From Erigeron canadensis (lineage: Eukaryota > Streptophyta > Magnoliopsida > Asterales > Asteraceae), in contig NC_057764.1 in the NCBI RefSeq assembly GCF_010389155.1, positions 4,836,001 through 4,900,000 of the forward strand: a stretch of 64,000 nucleotides of DNA, in the 5' to 3' direction. Every line of letters starts with the position of its first letter. Position 1 is the first letter of the stretch. Both the position numbers and the translations under genes were made by a program. The notes under the pieces are model-generated. The model did not search any database, was not told the DNA's origin, and saw nothing but the letters and a program-made list of their open reading frames with translations. Below are positions 47,784 to 59,155 of the stretch, piece by piece.

Positions 47784-48600
47784 ATGAATTCTCGATTACC
47801 TTTTGAATACCGTCATTTCTAGCAGATCAACTGATGAACTGATTGTATGTCAAGTTGGATCCTAGCCTTAGTGAAAATAATTTGTTAGATGAATTTAACA
47901 AGGGTAAATTACATTTCTTAAGAATTAATTATCGAAAATACTGATAATTGAACTTTTGTCTGTTTTGAAGATGGCAACAACAAATCCTTCTCAAAACATA
48001 CACCAATCGGCTTTCAGGTCGATGCTAGAAAGGAAAAGACTTTCTGGAGCCAAGCTTCAATGACTGGTTTCAAGTCATTGATGAGCAGACACCGTTGTTC
48101 CGGGAGCGAATGCTTCAACTTGAAAGTTGACTGCATACAATGCTCGGTACGATAGACACAATGAGGTTGCTTGTTTGATGTTGGGAAGCATGAATGCCGA
48201 CCTTCGAAATTAAATTTGAAAATTATACTCCTCATGATAGCAAGCCGGAGTGGAGTTGTTCGACCTAGTTGATCAATTTCATGACTTGCGACACGAGCAT
48301 GGAACATCGGTTAGTCCTCAAGTACTCTAGTTGAAGAGGAACTTATGGGCAATTGGAAAGGTTAAACTATGCTTATCATCTGCATATTACTATTGGCATG
48401 AACCTAAAAAGGGATTTTTTAGGAGTTCGTGCGCAATTATAATATGCATAGCCATGAGTAAAACCACAGCTAAACTTCATATCATGTTAATTGAGTATGA
48501 GAAAGAGCTTCCAAGGAAATCTGCTACATCCCGAGTTCTTATGATCAAAGGGGGGAAAGGTCCAGAATGCAAAACAACCGTAAGCTAAGGGCAAGATTTT
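47784..48600 (+). pseudogene. gag remnant (outer copia)
   Basis: Starts at an ATG at 47972 (MATTNPSQNIHQSAF, then MLERKRLSGA), a copia gag N-terminus. The frame is soon lost; a later piece at about 48456-48588 (MSKTTAKLHIMLIEYEKELP and SRVLMIKGGKG) is a recognisable distal gag block. Several hundred bases of the usual gag are missing or scrambled and no zinc knuckle is visible. Confidence 0.7.
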
Positions 48601-48879
48601 TGGTAAGATTACAAGTTATGTTAGTCTCAAAACCTTAAAAGACCCTTTTGGAAAAAGGAGCATACGGCTAAAGTATCTAGCTGAGTTGAATGCGAATAAG
48701 AGGCAAGCTGGTTTGGCAAGTGCTTCAAGTATCTTCAAAATTGAATTATATGCGTTGTTATACAAATAATAATTCAATAGCAAAGAGTCAAGTTTAACTT
48801 GGACTCTAATTATCTTTGACATAGTCATCTTGTTTAATTTTGTCAATAAAGGCATTTAAAGACTTCAAAGGGACGATGT

Positions 48880-49215
48880 CTTACAATCAAATGATGAATC
48901 ATTAGATAAATGCATGTTTTTTGACATTATCGTTAGCAAGAAACGCATTGGAAATCTTCGGTATGAAGAGATCTTGCAATTAAATGATGAATCATTTGAT
49001 AAAATGTGCGGTTTTGGAATGGTCGTTAACAAGAAACGCGTTGAAAGTTTTTTAAGTGAAGAAATCTTACAATCAAATGATGAATCATTTGATCGATAAA
49101 TGCGTTGTCATTAGCAAGAAATGCATACTTCAAATTGAAGGGATCTTAAAATCAAATGATGAATCATTTGACAAGAGATCATTAAATCAAATGATGAATC
49201 ATTTGACAAATGCAT
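48880..49215 (+). repeat. 93-bp tandem repeat inside copia pol
   Basis: The word ATGATGAATC starts at 48891, 48984, 49077, 49156 and 49191, so the first two intervals are exactly 93 bases and the later ones shorter (79, 35). Each unit reads about NDESFDKC plus a KKRI-type stretch. This segment corresponds to part of the GAG-pre-integrase region, normally present once. Confidence 0.8.
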
Positions 49216-49850
49216 GCCTTGGGTTTTCGGCAAGATGACAAGAATACCTTTTCCGCATAAAACCGGAAAGGGCTAAGGAATTACTTGGACTAATACATTC
49301 GGGTGTATGTAGCCCATTTAGGCATGTGTCAAGGAAAGGCTAGCTACTTCATCATTTTCATGAATGATTTCAGTCATTATGGTTATGTTTATTTGCTTAA
49401 ACATAAACATGAAGTCTTCGAAATATTCAACGAATTTAAAAATGAAGTAGGAAATCAACTCAGTAGAACCATCAAGATCCTTCGTTCGGATAGAGGTGGG
49501 AATACTTAAGCCAAAAAGTTTAAGGATCATCTAAAAGCTTGTGGATTTATCCAAGAGCTTACTACTATATATAAGGGTATTGTGAAAGGAAAAATTGAAC
49601 CTTGTTAAACATGGTGAGATAAATGATGAATCTTAAGACTCTCCCATTTCATTTTGGGATTATGCTCTAGAGATTGCTGCATGCATTCTCAATATGGTTC
49701 CAACCAAGAAGGTTAACAAAACACCGCATGAATGTGGTGTTAAGTGCATCTTTGTAGAATACCCAAAGGAAACAATGGGTTACTACTTCTACTTTCCTAC
49801 CGGAAACACTGTCAAAGTATTTTTGATTTACTTAATTCCTTGAAAGGAGA
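49216..49850 (+). pseudogene. integrase remnant (outer copia)
   Basis: Blocks in several frames: CQGKASYFIIFMNDFSHYGY and HKHEVFEIFNEFKNEVGNQL, IKILRSDRGG (Asp), then WDYALEIAACILNMVPTKK. The catalytic Glu region is not seen; the stretch around 49510-49640 is degraded. An in-frame stop follows RGGNT at 49507-49509. Confidence 0.75.
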
Positions 49851-50771
49851 CTCATATCTCAAGAGGATAGTGGGAGGATTGTTGAACTTGATGAAACTCA
49901 AGAAGATGTGTCAACTTCTGTAAGTACTAGCAATCTTCAACTTGGGGGTGAAAATATTCAAAGAGATGAATCTCTAGGTGAACTACAAGTTGAAGATAAA
50001 GCGATTCCAATTCGTAGGTCCTCAAGGACAATACGTGCTCGTGATAGATTAAATCTTGTGATTGAGTCTGAAGAACACGTAGTAGGAGATTTAAATGAAC
50101 CTCCTAATTTCAATGTTGCATTATCAGATCCAGAATCTGACAAATGGCTTGAAGCTGCGAATGTGGAAATGAAACCCATGAAAGATAATCAAGCCTGGAG
50201 CTTGGTTGATATTCCACCAAATGGTAGAACCATTGGGTGTAAATGGATTTTCAAGAAGAAGACCGACATGGATGGAAATGTACACACCTATAAAGCTCGT
50301 CTTGTGGCGAAAGGTTATACTCAACTCTTTGGAGTTGATTATGAGGAAACCTTTTCTCCGGTTGCGGACATTAGAGCTATTAGGATCATCTTAGCCATAG
50401 CAGCATACTATGACTATGAGATATGGCAAATGGATGTCAAAACCGCTTTCTTAAATGGTTTTATAGACAAGGAAGTCTATATGGTACAACCATAAGGTTT
50501 TGTCGATCCAAAACATCTCAACAAAGTATGCAAACTTCAAAGGTCCATTTATGGATTGAAGCAAGCATCAAGGAGTTGGAATAAAAGGTTTGCTGAAGAG
50601 ATCAAAAAGTTTGAGTTTGTTCAAAATTTTGATGAGCCATGTGTATATCGCAAAGCTAGTGGAAGTAATGTTACTTGGGTTAAAGTGGCATTCAGTCTTG
50701 GAATCAAGATCTATAGAGATAGAAGTAAACGGTTGATTGGATTAAGTCAAAATGTTTATATAAAATCTTGA
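49851..50771 (+). pseudogene. reverse transcriptase remnant lacking YVDD (outer copia)
   Basis: A linker with IRRSSRTIRARDRLN leads into RT: PESDKWLEAANVEMKPM, GCKWIFKKKTDMDGNVHTYK, LVAKGYTQ, IWQMDVKTAFLNGFIDKEVY, SIYGLKQASRSWN. A TAA lies at 50493-50495 after MVQP. From CVYRKASGSNVTW the frame jumps directly to FSLGIKIYRDRSKRLIGLSQ: the block holding the catalytic YVDD is deleted (near 50665-50695). The enzyme cannot have been active in this copy. Confidence 0.85.
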
Positions 50772-51530
50772 GGAGATTCAAGATGGAAAATTCTAAACGC
50801 GGGAATTTGCCTATGCAAGAAGGACTTAATTTATCTAGCATGAGTAGTGCTTCTACACCTGAAGAGGTGGGGCGTATGAAAAAAATTCCTTATGCTTTGG
50901 CTGTGGGATCTATCGTGTATGCGGTAAGATGCACTAGACCTGATGCTGTGTTCGCTCAGAATTTAGTTAGCCGATATCAGCAAAATCCCAGAGTGGATCA
51001 GTGAACTGCTGTGAAAAAATATTCTTAAGTACATGCGGGCTACTAAAGAACTATTCTTGGTGTATGGTTGAAATCCTGATCAAATATTTAATGGTAATAG
51101 ATATTGTGATGTTGGATTTCATGACTGATGAAGATGATTCAAACTATCAGTCGGGATACGTCTTCATTTTAAATGAAGACACGGTGGCATTCTATAAGCT
51201 AAAAGCAAACCACTGTTGCTATGTATGTGACAGAGTCTGAGTATATTTTCGTCTTAGAGAAGACAACATGAAGGTTGTCTGGATTAGAAAGTTTATTTTT
51301 GGATTTTAACATGATAATCCTCAAATAACACACCTATGGATTTGTGATAATCCGGGAGCAATTATCATTGCCAATGAACCTGGGGTTCAGAAAGGTGTCA
51401 AACATTACCTCAGAAGATATCACTATGTTCGTGAGCAAAGCGAATCGCGTGAAATCAAATTACTCAAAGTTCACATAGATTATAACTTAGCGGATCCTTT
51501 TACAAAGGTATTGTAAAAAGGAAAGGTTAA
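50768..51530 (+). pseudogene. RNase H remnant (outer copia)
   Basis: Recognisable pieces in changing frames: MENSKRGNLPMQEG, IPYALAVGSIVYAVRCTRPD, NYQSGYVFILNEDTVAFYK, ICDNPGAIIIANEPG, KHYLRRYHYVREQ and NLADPFTK. Many stops and shifts. Confidence 0.75.
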
Positions 51531-52430
51531 TAAGTATGTCGTGGGCATAGGTTATTGCTAGTTATATCATGTAAATCTGTTGTTGGTATTTGGATAATGG
51601 GATATTAAACAATTGTTATTTTCAATAAATGAATTTTTATACGTAGTATAAGTGGTTTCATTTTATAATAATTGTGTCCTATATTTGCATGTTTAAATCT
51701 TTGAATATTAGTTGAATATTCTAAATGTCCATTGTTGATTAATTATATGGGAATATAATTAAAGTAAGACAATTGTGAGAGATTGGTGAAAATATTTAAG
51801 GGAATATTTTGAAGATAGTGGATCATACCAAACTCACATGATATTCAAAGGTGAATATTAGACTTACCCCACAGAACGAATTATCATTTTATGGATCGGC
51901 GTCATTAAATGAAATTCGTGAAATGGTTAGTTTATTTATCATTTGACTTGAGATACAAGTGAGTTATGCATGTGTGGATTGCATTTCTTGATATAGTTCC
52001 TAACTGTCTTGAACAAGGCAGTAATAAATGGCTATTTTTAGAAATGTTGAGAAATGACATGACCAGACACTTGTAGTCAATACAGGATTTGTTCCTTCAA
52101 TTTGAAACTGAAGTATGATACCATTTGGCGCCCTCATTAATTAATTGAAGATGTTTGTGTGGCCAAACCCAAATGAACTCAAAAAGTTGTCTTGACAAAT
52201 TTGGTAATCTTAATTAATTGTAGAAATGAGAAACATAATCGTAAAATTATGAAATGACATTGATCTATATTCATAATTAACAAGGGTATCTGAACAAAGG
52301 GATATTAAAGACTAAATCATTTCAACTTGACAATTTAAGAATCTATTCTTAAATATTTTCGGGAGCATTGGAGTGTTGCTAGACGACAACCAATGTTATT
52401 GCCTTTATAATAACATGCTCAAGTGGTAGC
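51531..52430 (+). other. 3' untranslated region of the outer copia element
   Basis: No coding capacity. The expected purine tract before the 3' LTR is weak (CAAGTGGTAGC at about 52420), possibly decayed. Confidence 0.55.
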
Positions 52431-53268
52431 TGTTGGAGTGTGATCATTTTATTATAAATCGCATGTCCGGAAATAATTTAAGCCTACGGGGTCACACGAA
52501 ATGACACGGTAACTCTATATTATTAATTAGTATATTAAAGTAATATATTAATTAATTAGATCACAAAATGATTAATTTAAATATATTAAAGGGTTAATTA
52601 TATTTAATTAATTAAATGAAAGATTAAAATGTGAAATATAGAAATTAGAGTTGGGCTCTAAATCCATATGGAGGGCCCGGTTTTTGAGAGCCTTTTAGGG
52701 GTCTTGATTAACTTGGTCACCAAGTAAATAAACCTTAAATAAACCCTATATATAAAGACTTTATTCTAAGGGTTTATTCATTCCTTCACATAAGAAAATC
52801 TTTCTTCTTTCCCTCTTCTTTTAGTTCGGTCGAAGCATCAAAGACAAAGGGTTTTTGTGACTTTGGTTTTTGAATACGAAAGAGACAAAATAAGGATTCT
52901 TGTTTTGTTTTTCATCCGTAAAACTTATATGAATATAAGTTTTATTCATGAAACATTCATTATACAATATCTATAGATTGTGGGGATGTTTTGAATTTCG
53001 ACTTCAACAAAAGGGAAAGCACAAAAGGGTTTGTGAGATCGTGATTCGGGTACTAGCATACGGTATAGGGGTGTCTAGTGTGCGATCGTAGAGGGGTTTT
53101 ACTTTAAACCCTAACCAATAATAATAATCTTATTATTAATATTATTGGAAGCTTTGCGCAAAGGTACACGTTTCAATTCTCTCTTTGTTAATTAATAGAA
53201 TTACATATACGTTTCTTTCCGCTGCGTACTCATGAATTGTTATATGTTTATGTGCTTTTATTCTAACA
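52431..53268 (+). repeat. 3' LTR of the outer copia element
   Basis: 838 bp, TGTTGGAGTG to TTCTAACA, with TATATATAA at 52747-52755. A 3-bp deletion relative to the 5' LTR lies near 52834. Confidence 0.92.
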
Positions 53269-53273
53269 TTAAG

Positions 53274-54300
53274 TTCAACCAAGTATGTCAGGTCCAATGA
53301 AAAATCCAAAGAATAAAAAAAAAAAAAAAAGTAATCGAAAGAATCAAGAATAAAATATGAAGAGAAGAAGCATTCTTAAAGTAACATACAAATAGAAGAA
53401 GCATTCTTAAAGCCCGTAAATTTTACTTTTCACTCGAGCATTTCCTCAAACACTTACTAAGCATAAAAAAATAAAATAAGAAAGTTAATTAAAAAGATAA
53501 AAGAAACCCTAAACTGAAAATTTTCACTCAAGCATTTCCTCGAACACTTAGTAAGCATAAAATCTCAAATCTGAAAGTTAATTAAAAAGATAAAATAAAC
53601 CCTAAACTGAAATTGAGATGAAACCTTAAAGATCGTTGGTGACCTGGAGATACATTGAATTAAGGCAAAAACTAATATGAAAATACTAAATTTAGATTTG
53701 TGTATATCTTTAAAACCGAGATCAGTACCAGTATAAATCAATAAGAATTTCTATATATTAAAACCGTAAATAAAAACTCAAAAAGGGAAGATTGCATATG
53801 AAAACCCCAAATTGAATTTTGGGGATACCTGAATTTTTCTTTAACGTGTTGCCAAAGACACGACGGCGATCTTCATCCATCCGAATTTTGAAACACATCG
53901 TCAATTTGAAGCATAATGAAATTATCAATTTGAAACATAATAAAATTGAAACTTCAATTAAGATTTAAGATTATCAATCTTCAAAATTATATTGATGGAT
54001 CCAACCACATACACCGTTGATGTTGATGTTAGTAATGATTATTTGAAATATAGTTATTTTTTTTTTATCATCATTTAGCTATTAGGGATTAGGGAGTTTT
54101 ATTGTTCACTTATTATCCCTTTTATTCAACGTTAGAAGGAATTATGCTAAAGAAAAGACAATGCTGCCACCTGGCAGATTTTTAAAAGTAGCTTAGTATT
54201 AAGAACCTTGCTTTATTAAGGAGAGAGAAAAGATACTAAACTGCCTCTTAAAAGAAAAAGAATAAAAAACGACCCATAAACCACATGAGCCCAAGATTGA
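53274..54300. other. unassigned DNA right of the copia element
   Basis: No gene is supported with confidence. A possible minus-strand exon (53829-53898) is described under findings. A-rich runs at 53308-53325. AAGATAAAA-TAAACCCTAAACTGA phrases repeat near 53500 and 53590. Confidence 0.4.
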
Positions 54301-55440
54301 AAAGTGTGACAACCCAAAACACTGGCCCATTTTTAAGCCCATAAAACCCATAACCTTCGTTAAGGAGATTTGTATTCAGACGGGGACCAAGGGTTATTCA
54401 TTTGAGAAAGTTGAAGGAGTCTTTGTTTGATATCAAAGTTAAAAAAAAAAAAAAAAAATGATAAAAATTCTCTGATCTTATATACTAATTCGGTGTACAA
54501 TGCACACATCACATAAAACAAATATCAAGTGACCTATCATTTTTATATGTTGCATTACAAAATATAATTTTTTCAACTTGCCTCTAGTGATATTTAAACA
54601 TGTAACTTACGGCTTTCATTTGTAATTCATGAAGTCACGTGATAGACAATATCAATTGATTTATAATCAATTTGTCTAGTAGATTAAGGAAGATTTGAAA
54701 CTCGATTAAGTGGACAGCTAGGGCCACTCGGTGGAGGGGATATTCGCTTATAGACTCAGAATTGAAACTTGATTTTTTGTGGTTTCAGACATTCACTTCT
54801 TGAGCGTGTGGGCTTACGTGTTATCACTCATGTTCTATAAGAGTGAGCAGATTCCAACTTATAACATACCATTCATCTTGGATGTCACTGCTAAAGTTTG
54901 AACCATTAACATCTAACACATACAAATTTTAAAAAAATGAAGTATCAACCATTTAAACTAATAGAGTAATCCTATGTATTCATCAAATTTTAGATAACCT
55001 AAAAACGTTTATGTCATCTTTAACATAAGTCATAATTAATAGTTGTAATTCGAGATTAAACAATCGACTAAACAAATAAATTAAACAATAGATGTTTTAC
55101 ACAAATGTTTTAAATGCTACCAGTGATATCCCGGTCCTCTCATGGGTATCTTGGGCCATGGGAGACCCAAAATTAAGTCCTGAGGGGGCAAGGTTACCGT
55201 TTTTAATCAACGTGCCGTTCGGCGAATTAATACGAGGTTTTCCTCTTTCTATGGTCCATTGAAAGTTCAAACGACATCTTGTTCGAAGGAGAAGGTGCTG
55301 ATAAGTGTGACAAACAAGCTTTCATCATTCAAAACGATAAAAAAAAAAAACTATATCAAAATTTTAACTTAACTAGTATAACTTAAGATGACATTTACAA
55401 GTATTAGTTAACGTACAAAATCTGTTAGTTTAATTTCTTT
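54301..55440. other. spacer
   Basis: No gene. A more GC-balanced stretch at about 55125-55320 (CCTCTCATGGGTATCTTGGG) looks like the edge of an unidentified repeat. Confidence 0.4.
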
Positions 55441-55617
55441 TATATATGGGATTATGGCATACGAATGTAACCACCTGTGACAAAATGGTTATGTAATGTA
55501 GTAACCTACTCAGGTGGCTATGTAATGTATGCACCTATGTTTTTTTGGTTATATAATGTAAGGACCCTTTATATATATGTAATATAGGTGGTTACATTCG
55601 TATATCATTATCCCTTT
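55441..55617. mobile_element. small TIR MITE
   Basis: About 175 bp. The left end GGCATACGAATGTAACCACC pairs with the complement of the right end GGTGGTTACATTCGTATATC. Between them GGTTATGTAATGTA-like words repeat three to four times. Confidence 0.7.
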
Positions 55618-55985
55618 ATATATATATAGATAATGCAAATTTAATACGAAAAATAAAATGTTATATATGTTGCATATTTATCTAGACTACAAATAAGAGT
55701 TTTGCTTAAACATAATGTTTTCAAATATTTTGTATTTGTTGAATGCCATGTAAATTATTAATTATTAAAATAAATTATTAAAATAAATGTTGTACTTATC
55801 TTTTTGTAATTTTTGTAACTATTTAATCTTTTTATATTTATTGTGGGACTAATATGACTCAAGTATTTGAGTGTCAATTAAGCTTTTTGTTTATTTATCA
55901 TATTTTTCTTTTAGTACTATTTCGTATTATTTAAAGAGTATATTTAGTTAAATCTATTATTTAAGGATTTTATAATGAATAACAA

Positions 55986-57011
55986 CTAGTTAATCAACCC
56001 GGGTTCAACTTGGGCATGTCAATTAAAATTTTAAAATTATAAAATATATTAAAATATATATATATATATGATGTTTCACTACAACAAAAATGTCATTTAT
56101 TCACATTTTAAAAAAGTGTGAAGAAATTTCTTAATTTGTTCACACTTAAAAATGTTTAAAAAGTATTCATATTTAAAAGTGTGAAAAAATTTGAAAAATC
56201 ATAAATTTTTCACACTTATATATGTGAGAAAAAAAAGTTCACACTTCCAAGTGTGTAAAACTATATTAATTGTTCATACTTAGAAGTGTAAGGAATAATT
56301 TGTAACACTAAATTTTTTCACACAACGAAGGTGTGGAGAAATTAGGTGTTACAATTTGACTTTCACACTTTTAAGTGTGAATATATTTGACATTTGTTCA
56401 CACTTTTAGGTGTGAATTTTTTCTTTCCATATATATAAGTGTGAAAAAATTAAAATTTTTCAAAAATTTTCACACTTTTATGTGTGTGTATTTTTTAAAC
56501 ATTTTTAAGCGTGAATAAATTAAGAAATTTCTTCACACTTCTTTAGAGGAAGTGTGAATAAATGTAATTTTTTTGTAGTGTTTGGAATTAAAGCATTGTA
56601 ACTTGATATAAATTTAATAATGCAATTAACACAATAACTATATAGTTAATAAATCACTTACACAATAATAATTTTTAAAATAAAAATGATTACTGCATTA
56701 GGTAAATAAAAAAGACAAATATTATCTAAGAGAGATTTTGTTTTTCTTTATATAAATGATTGACTTGATTTAAATCTAATAATTCAACTAACACAATAAC
56801 TATATAGTTAATAAGTCACTAAAACAATAATAATTTTTAAAATAAAAATGATTACTGCATTAAGTAAATAAAAAAGACAAATATTATCTAAGAGAGATTT
56901 TTTTTTCTTTATATAAATGATTAATACTTTTATTAAAGATGTAAAAGACTTTTTCTATTTTATAAATATGACATCATAATTAAATAAATTTTTTTTAAGG
57001 TGAACTATCGA
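55986..57011 (-). mobile_element. Helitron-like repeat, copy 1 (with CACTA insert)
   Basis: Homologous end to end with 61120-61630 apart from a 504-bp CACTA insert. On the minus strand it ends with an AACCCGGGTT hairpin, GATTAA and CTAG followed by T, a Helitron-style 3' end; homology at the other end stops at a TC (minus strand). It contains two tandem units of about 185 bp (ACACAATAACTATATAGTTA...AAGAGAGATTT). No genes. Confidence 0.55.
56077..56580. mobile_element. CACTA-type MITE
   Basis: Begins CACTACAACAAAAATG and ends TTTTTTTGTAGTG, with TTT on each side (56074-56076 and 56581-56583), the 3-bp duplication expected of CACTA elements. The 504 bp is filled with alternating TTCACACTT and AAGTGTGAA words and can fold nearly end to end. 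No transposase. Confidence 0.88.
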
Positions 57012-58064
57012 TTGTATTAAATTATTTTAGCATTGAATTAAATATGATAGCGTGAATTTTTAGTTCTTTTCATCGTTTAATTTTTCAAAAAATCTTATTT
57101 TACCTTTTAGAGTAATAATTACATATTGATCTAATATCTTGCTCAACTTCAATAAATGATTCATTTCATGGAAATTAACTCTTTCAATGTACGTTTTATG
57201 CTTTGAAATTAACTCTTTCATTTTTTATTTCAATAAATTATTGTTACATGGTTGTATGATTTAGACATTATTAAAAAAACAAACCTATTGGTTAGTATTA
57301 AAGAATATACATTTATGACGTAATTGTCTTTAATAAGTAATAAGTTTACATTTGAATATAAAGTTGTAATATTATACTTAATAAATTTAAAAAATGCATT
57401 ATTTTTTTCAAAAAATTTTACGACAACAATTATTCATCTTCAAGGTATAAGTTTAATATCTATACTATTATATATATATATACATTAGGTATTGTACCCG
57501 TACAATGTGCGGATTGTTATAATTATTGTTCAAAAATGTTGAAAAACAAAAGCTAAGATAAATATGTTATTGTTCTCTTTTTTCCCCCCCTTTTTTGTTA
57601 CTATTTTATACATAACCATTTGGTAAGATCAAAAGAAATTTTTATCACGGAAGATAATCACATATATTTCAATAGCTTATTTTGTATATCTAGTTTATTA
57701 GTGATTTTAGTTATAAACATTATTAGGTTTAATTACTTAATTTTTATATGGAGAGATCGAAAAGTTGCAAGTTATAAAAAAAGATACCGGATCACTTTTT
57801 TCGGGGTTAATCCGACCTTCTTTCCCCCCTTTTCCGCCGACTCTAAGGCCTTAAGAACCTTAAGAACACTGGTTTTAGAAATCCTGGGCGATGGGAAACG
57901 TTGCAGGACTCAAGTTTTCCAAAACGGAATTAATTAGCTTGATGCCTATTTTCTTCATTCTCTGTTTCTCACAATTATCATAAAAGGGTATAAGTTTTTA
58001 TGTGAGAATATGTAAGTAAAAACTTTGATCGGTGGCAACTTGATAAACTCGAAAGATATGAAAA
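57012..58064. other. AT-rich spacer
   Basis: No gene accepted. A 105-codon plus-strand frame at 57620-57937 has no recognisable family. A Helitron-like end is visible at 57485-57505 (minus strand: hairpin TTGTACGGGTACAA then TACCTAA next to T). Confidence 0.4.
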
Positions 58065-58300
58065 ATGTTCTTCAACATTGATATGTTATTTTGTGGACAC
58101 GAAAACCACCCTCCTTATAATGGTCGAGGTCCTTATGTATATAGATTGCACGAACAAAATTGTCATAAATTAGGTGGATTAGTTCCACTTGAAGCAAATC
58201 CGCCAATATTTTCATAGTTATATATCTATGACACAACAAATGAGGTTGAATACAAACTCAACGCATCCAGGTTTGATCCTTTGTAATTCATTATCAAAAT
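58065..58300 (+). pseudogene. Helitron RepHel (helicase-like N domain) fragment
   Basis: One frame reads YVYRLHEQNCHKLGGLVPLE, then NPPIFS, a TAG at 58215-58217, and LYIYDTTNEVEYKLNASR. This pattern (R-x-x-x-QN-x-H-x-x-G-x-L-x-P ... LYIYDT-x-NEV) is the Helitron helicase-like N-terminal region of plant RepHel proteins, which drive rolling-circle transposition. Only about 75 codons survive. The stop sits where Gln is usual, consistent with CAG to TAG. Confidence 0.75.
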
Positions 58301-58853
58301 TGGAAATGATTTTTTTTTAGTTATCATATATTACATACGGCCATAAGAGGCCAGATTTATATATAAAATTTACTTTTTCAATATTTTATATATTGCTTTT
58401 ATTTAATTAGATTTAATAAATAAGATTTGATAATTTTGATGGAAGATTTTTTTTTGTTTCTTTTAATTTTTTTTATAAATATAAGATAAAATATTGCTAA
58501 AAAAGTAGGGAGATGACACATTGGACCAATCTTATGTGGCAATTTTTTAGCATAGATTTGAATTTGAAGAATGTTTTAGAAAACTCGGTTAACTACTGTT
58601 TTAATAATTATAGATATATATATATATATAAATTTAACATTTTATTTTTAATAGTGTTGAAAAATATGTAATATTTTCACTTAACACCCCTTTAAATATT
58701 TTCACATACATTATCCCTTTAAAATGTATGATTAAATTACCTTATAATCTTTTGTCTTTTTAGATACCTCCATTAACCCTTTAAATCAATTTTTAATTTA
58801 ATTATCTACACTACTCGACATCATTTCATCACACTGTTGGTGCCATATCACCG

Positions 58854-58882
58854 CCACATTACGTGGGTATGATATATGCTAG
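58854..58882 (+). repeat. Helitron-like 3' terminus (plus strand)
   Basis: CCACATTACGTGG (4-bp stem, 5-nt loop), twelve bases, then CTAG followed by T. It has the same orientation as the RepHel fragment 0.6 kb upstream and could be the end of that element. The short stem makes this tentative. Confidence 0.4.
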
Positions 58883-59155
58883 TAATATATTATAAACAGA
58901 AGGTAGTATAGTGGTTTCGGTATTTTAAAAAAAAGTAAATGATGCATATGTTTTTCTTAAAAGATGCATATTTAATTACTATTTTATGAAAGAAAATGGT
59001 TATTCATAACATGTTTAAAAGATTTCGTAGTTAAGTTTAGTAGGTTCTTTTTGTAAGTTGAAAACTAGAAAGTGTATAATATATATTTATTTGAACTTTG
59101 AGATTTTTCCACGCGGAGGACAAGAAAATATAATATTGTCTCAATTTAATTAAAA
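58883..59155. other. AT-rich spacer
   Basis: Nothing recognised. Confidence 0.4.

Larger units (their letters stand above)
34076..53268 (+). mobile_element. Ty1/copia LTR retrotransposon (outer), degenerate
   Basis: LTRs TGTTGGAGTG...CTAACA with a perfect target duplication TTAAG (34071-34075, 53269-53273). A tRNA-iMet-like primer site follows the 5' LTR. Its body is interrupted from 36502 to 47778 by a Sirevirus; without it the element would be about 7.9 kb. The coding part (47972-51530) is in the order gag, protease region, integrase, RT, RNase H but is full of lesions. The LTRs differ at about 26 of 838 positions by eye plus a 3-bp gap. Confidence 0.9.

Noticed and set aside
48880..49215. 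satellite repeat
   Set aside because: Only about five diverged units, inside copia pol; a local amplification.
57620..57937. 105-codon plus-strand open frame
   Set aside because: No family motif, conserved neighbour or promoter; could be chance in AT-rich DNA.
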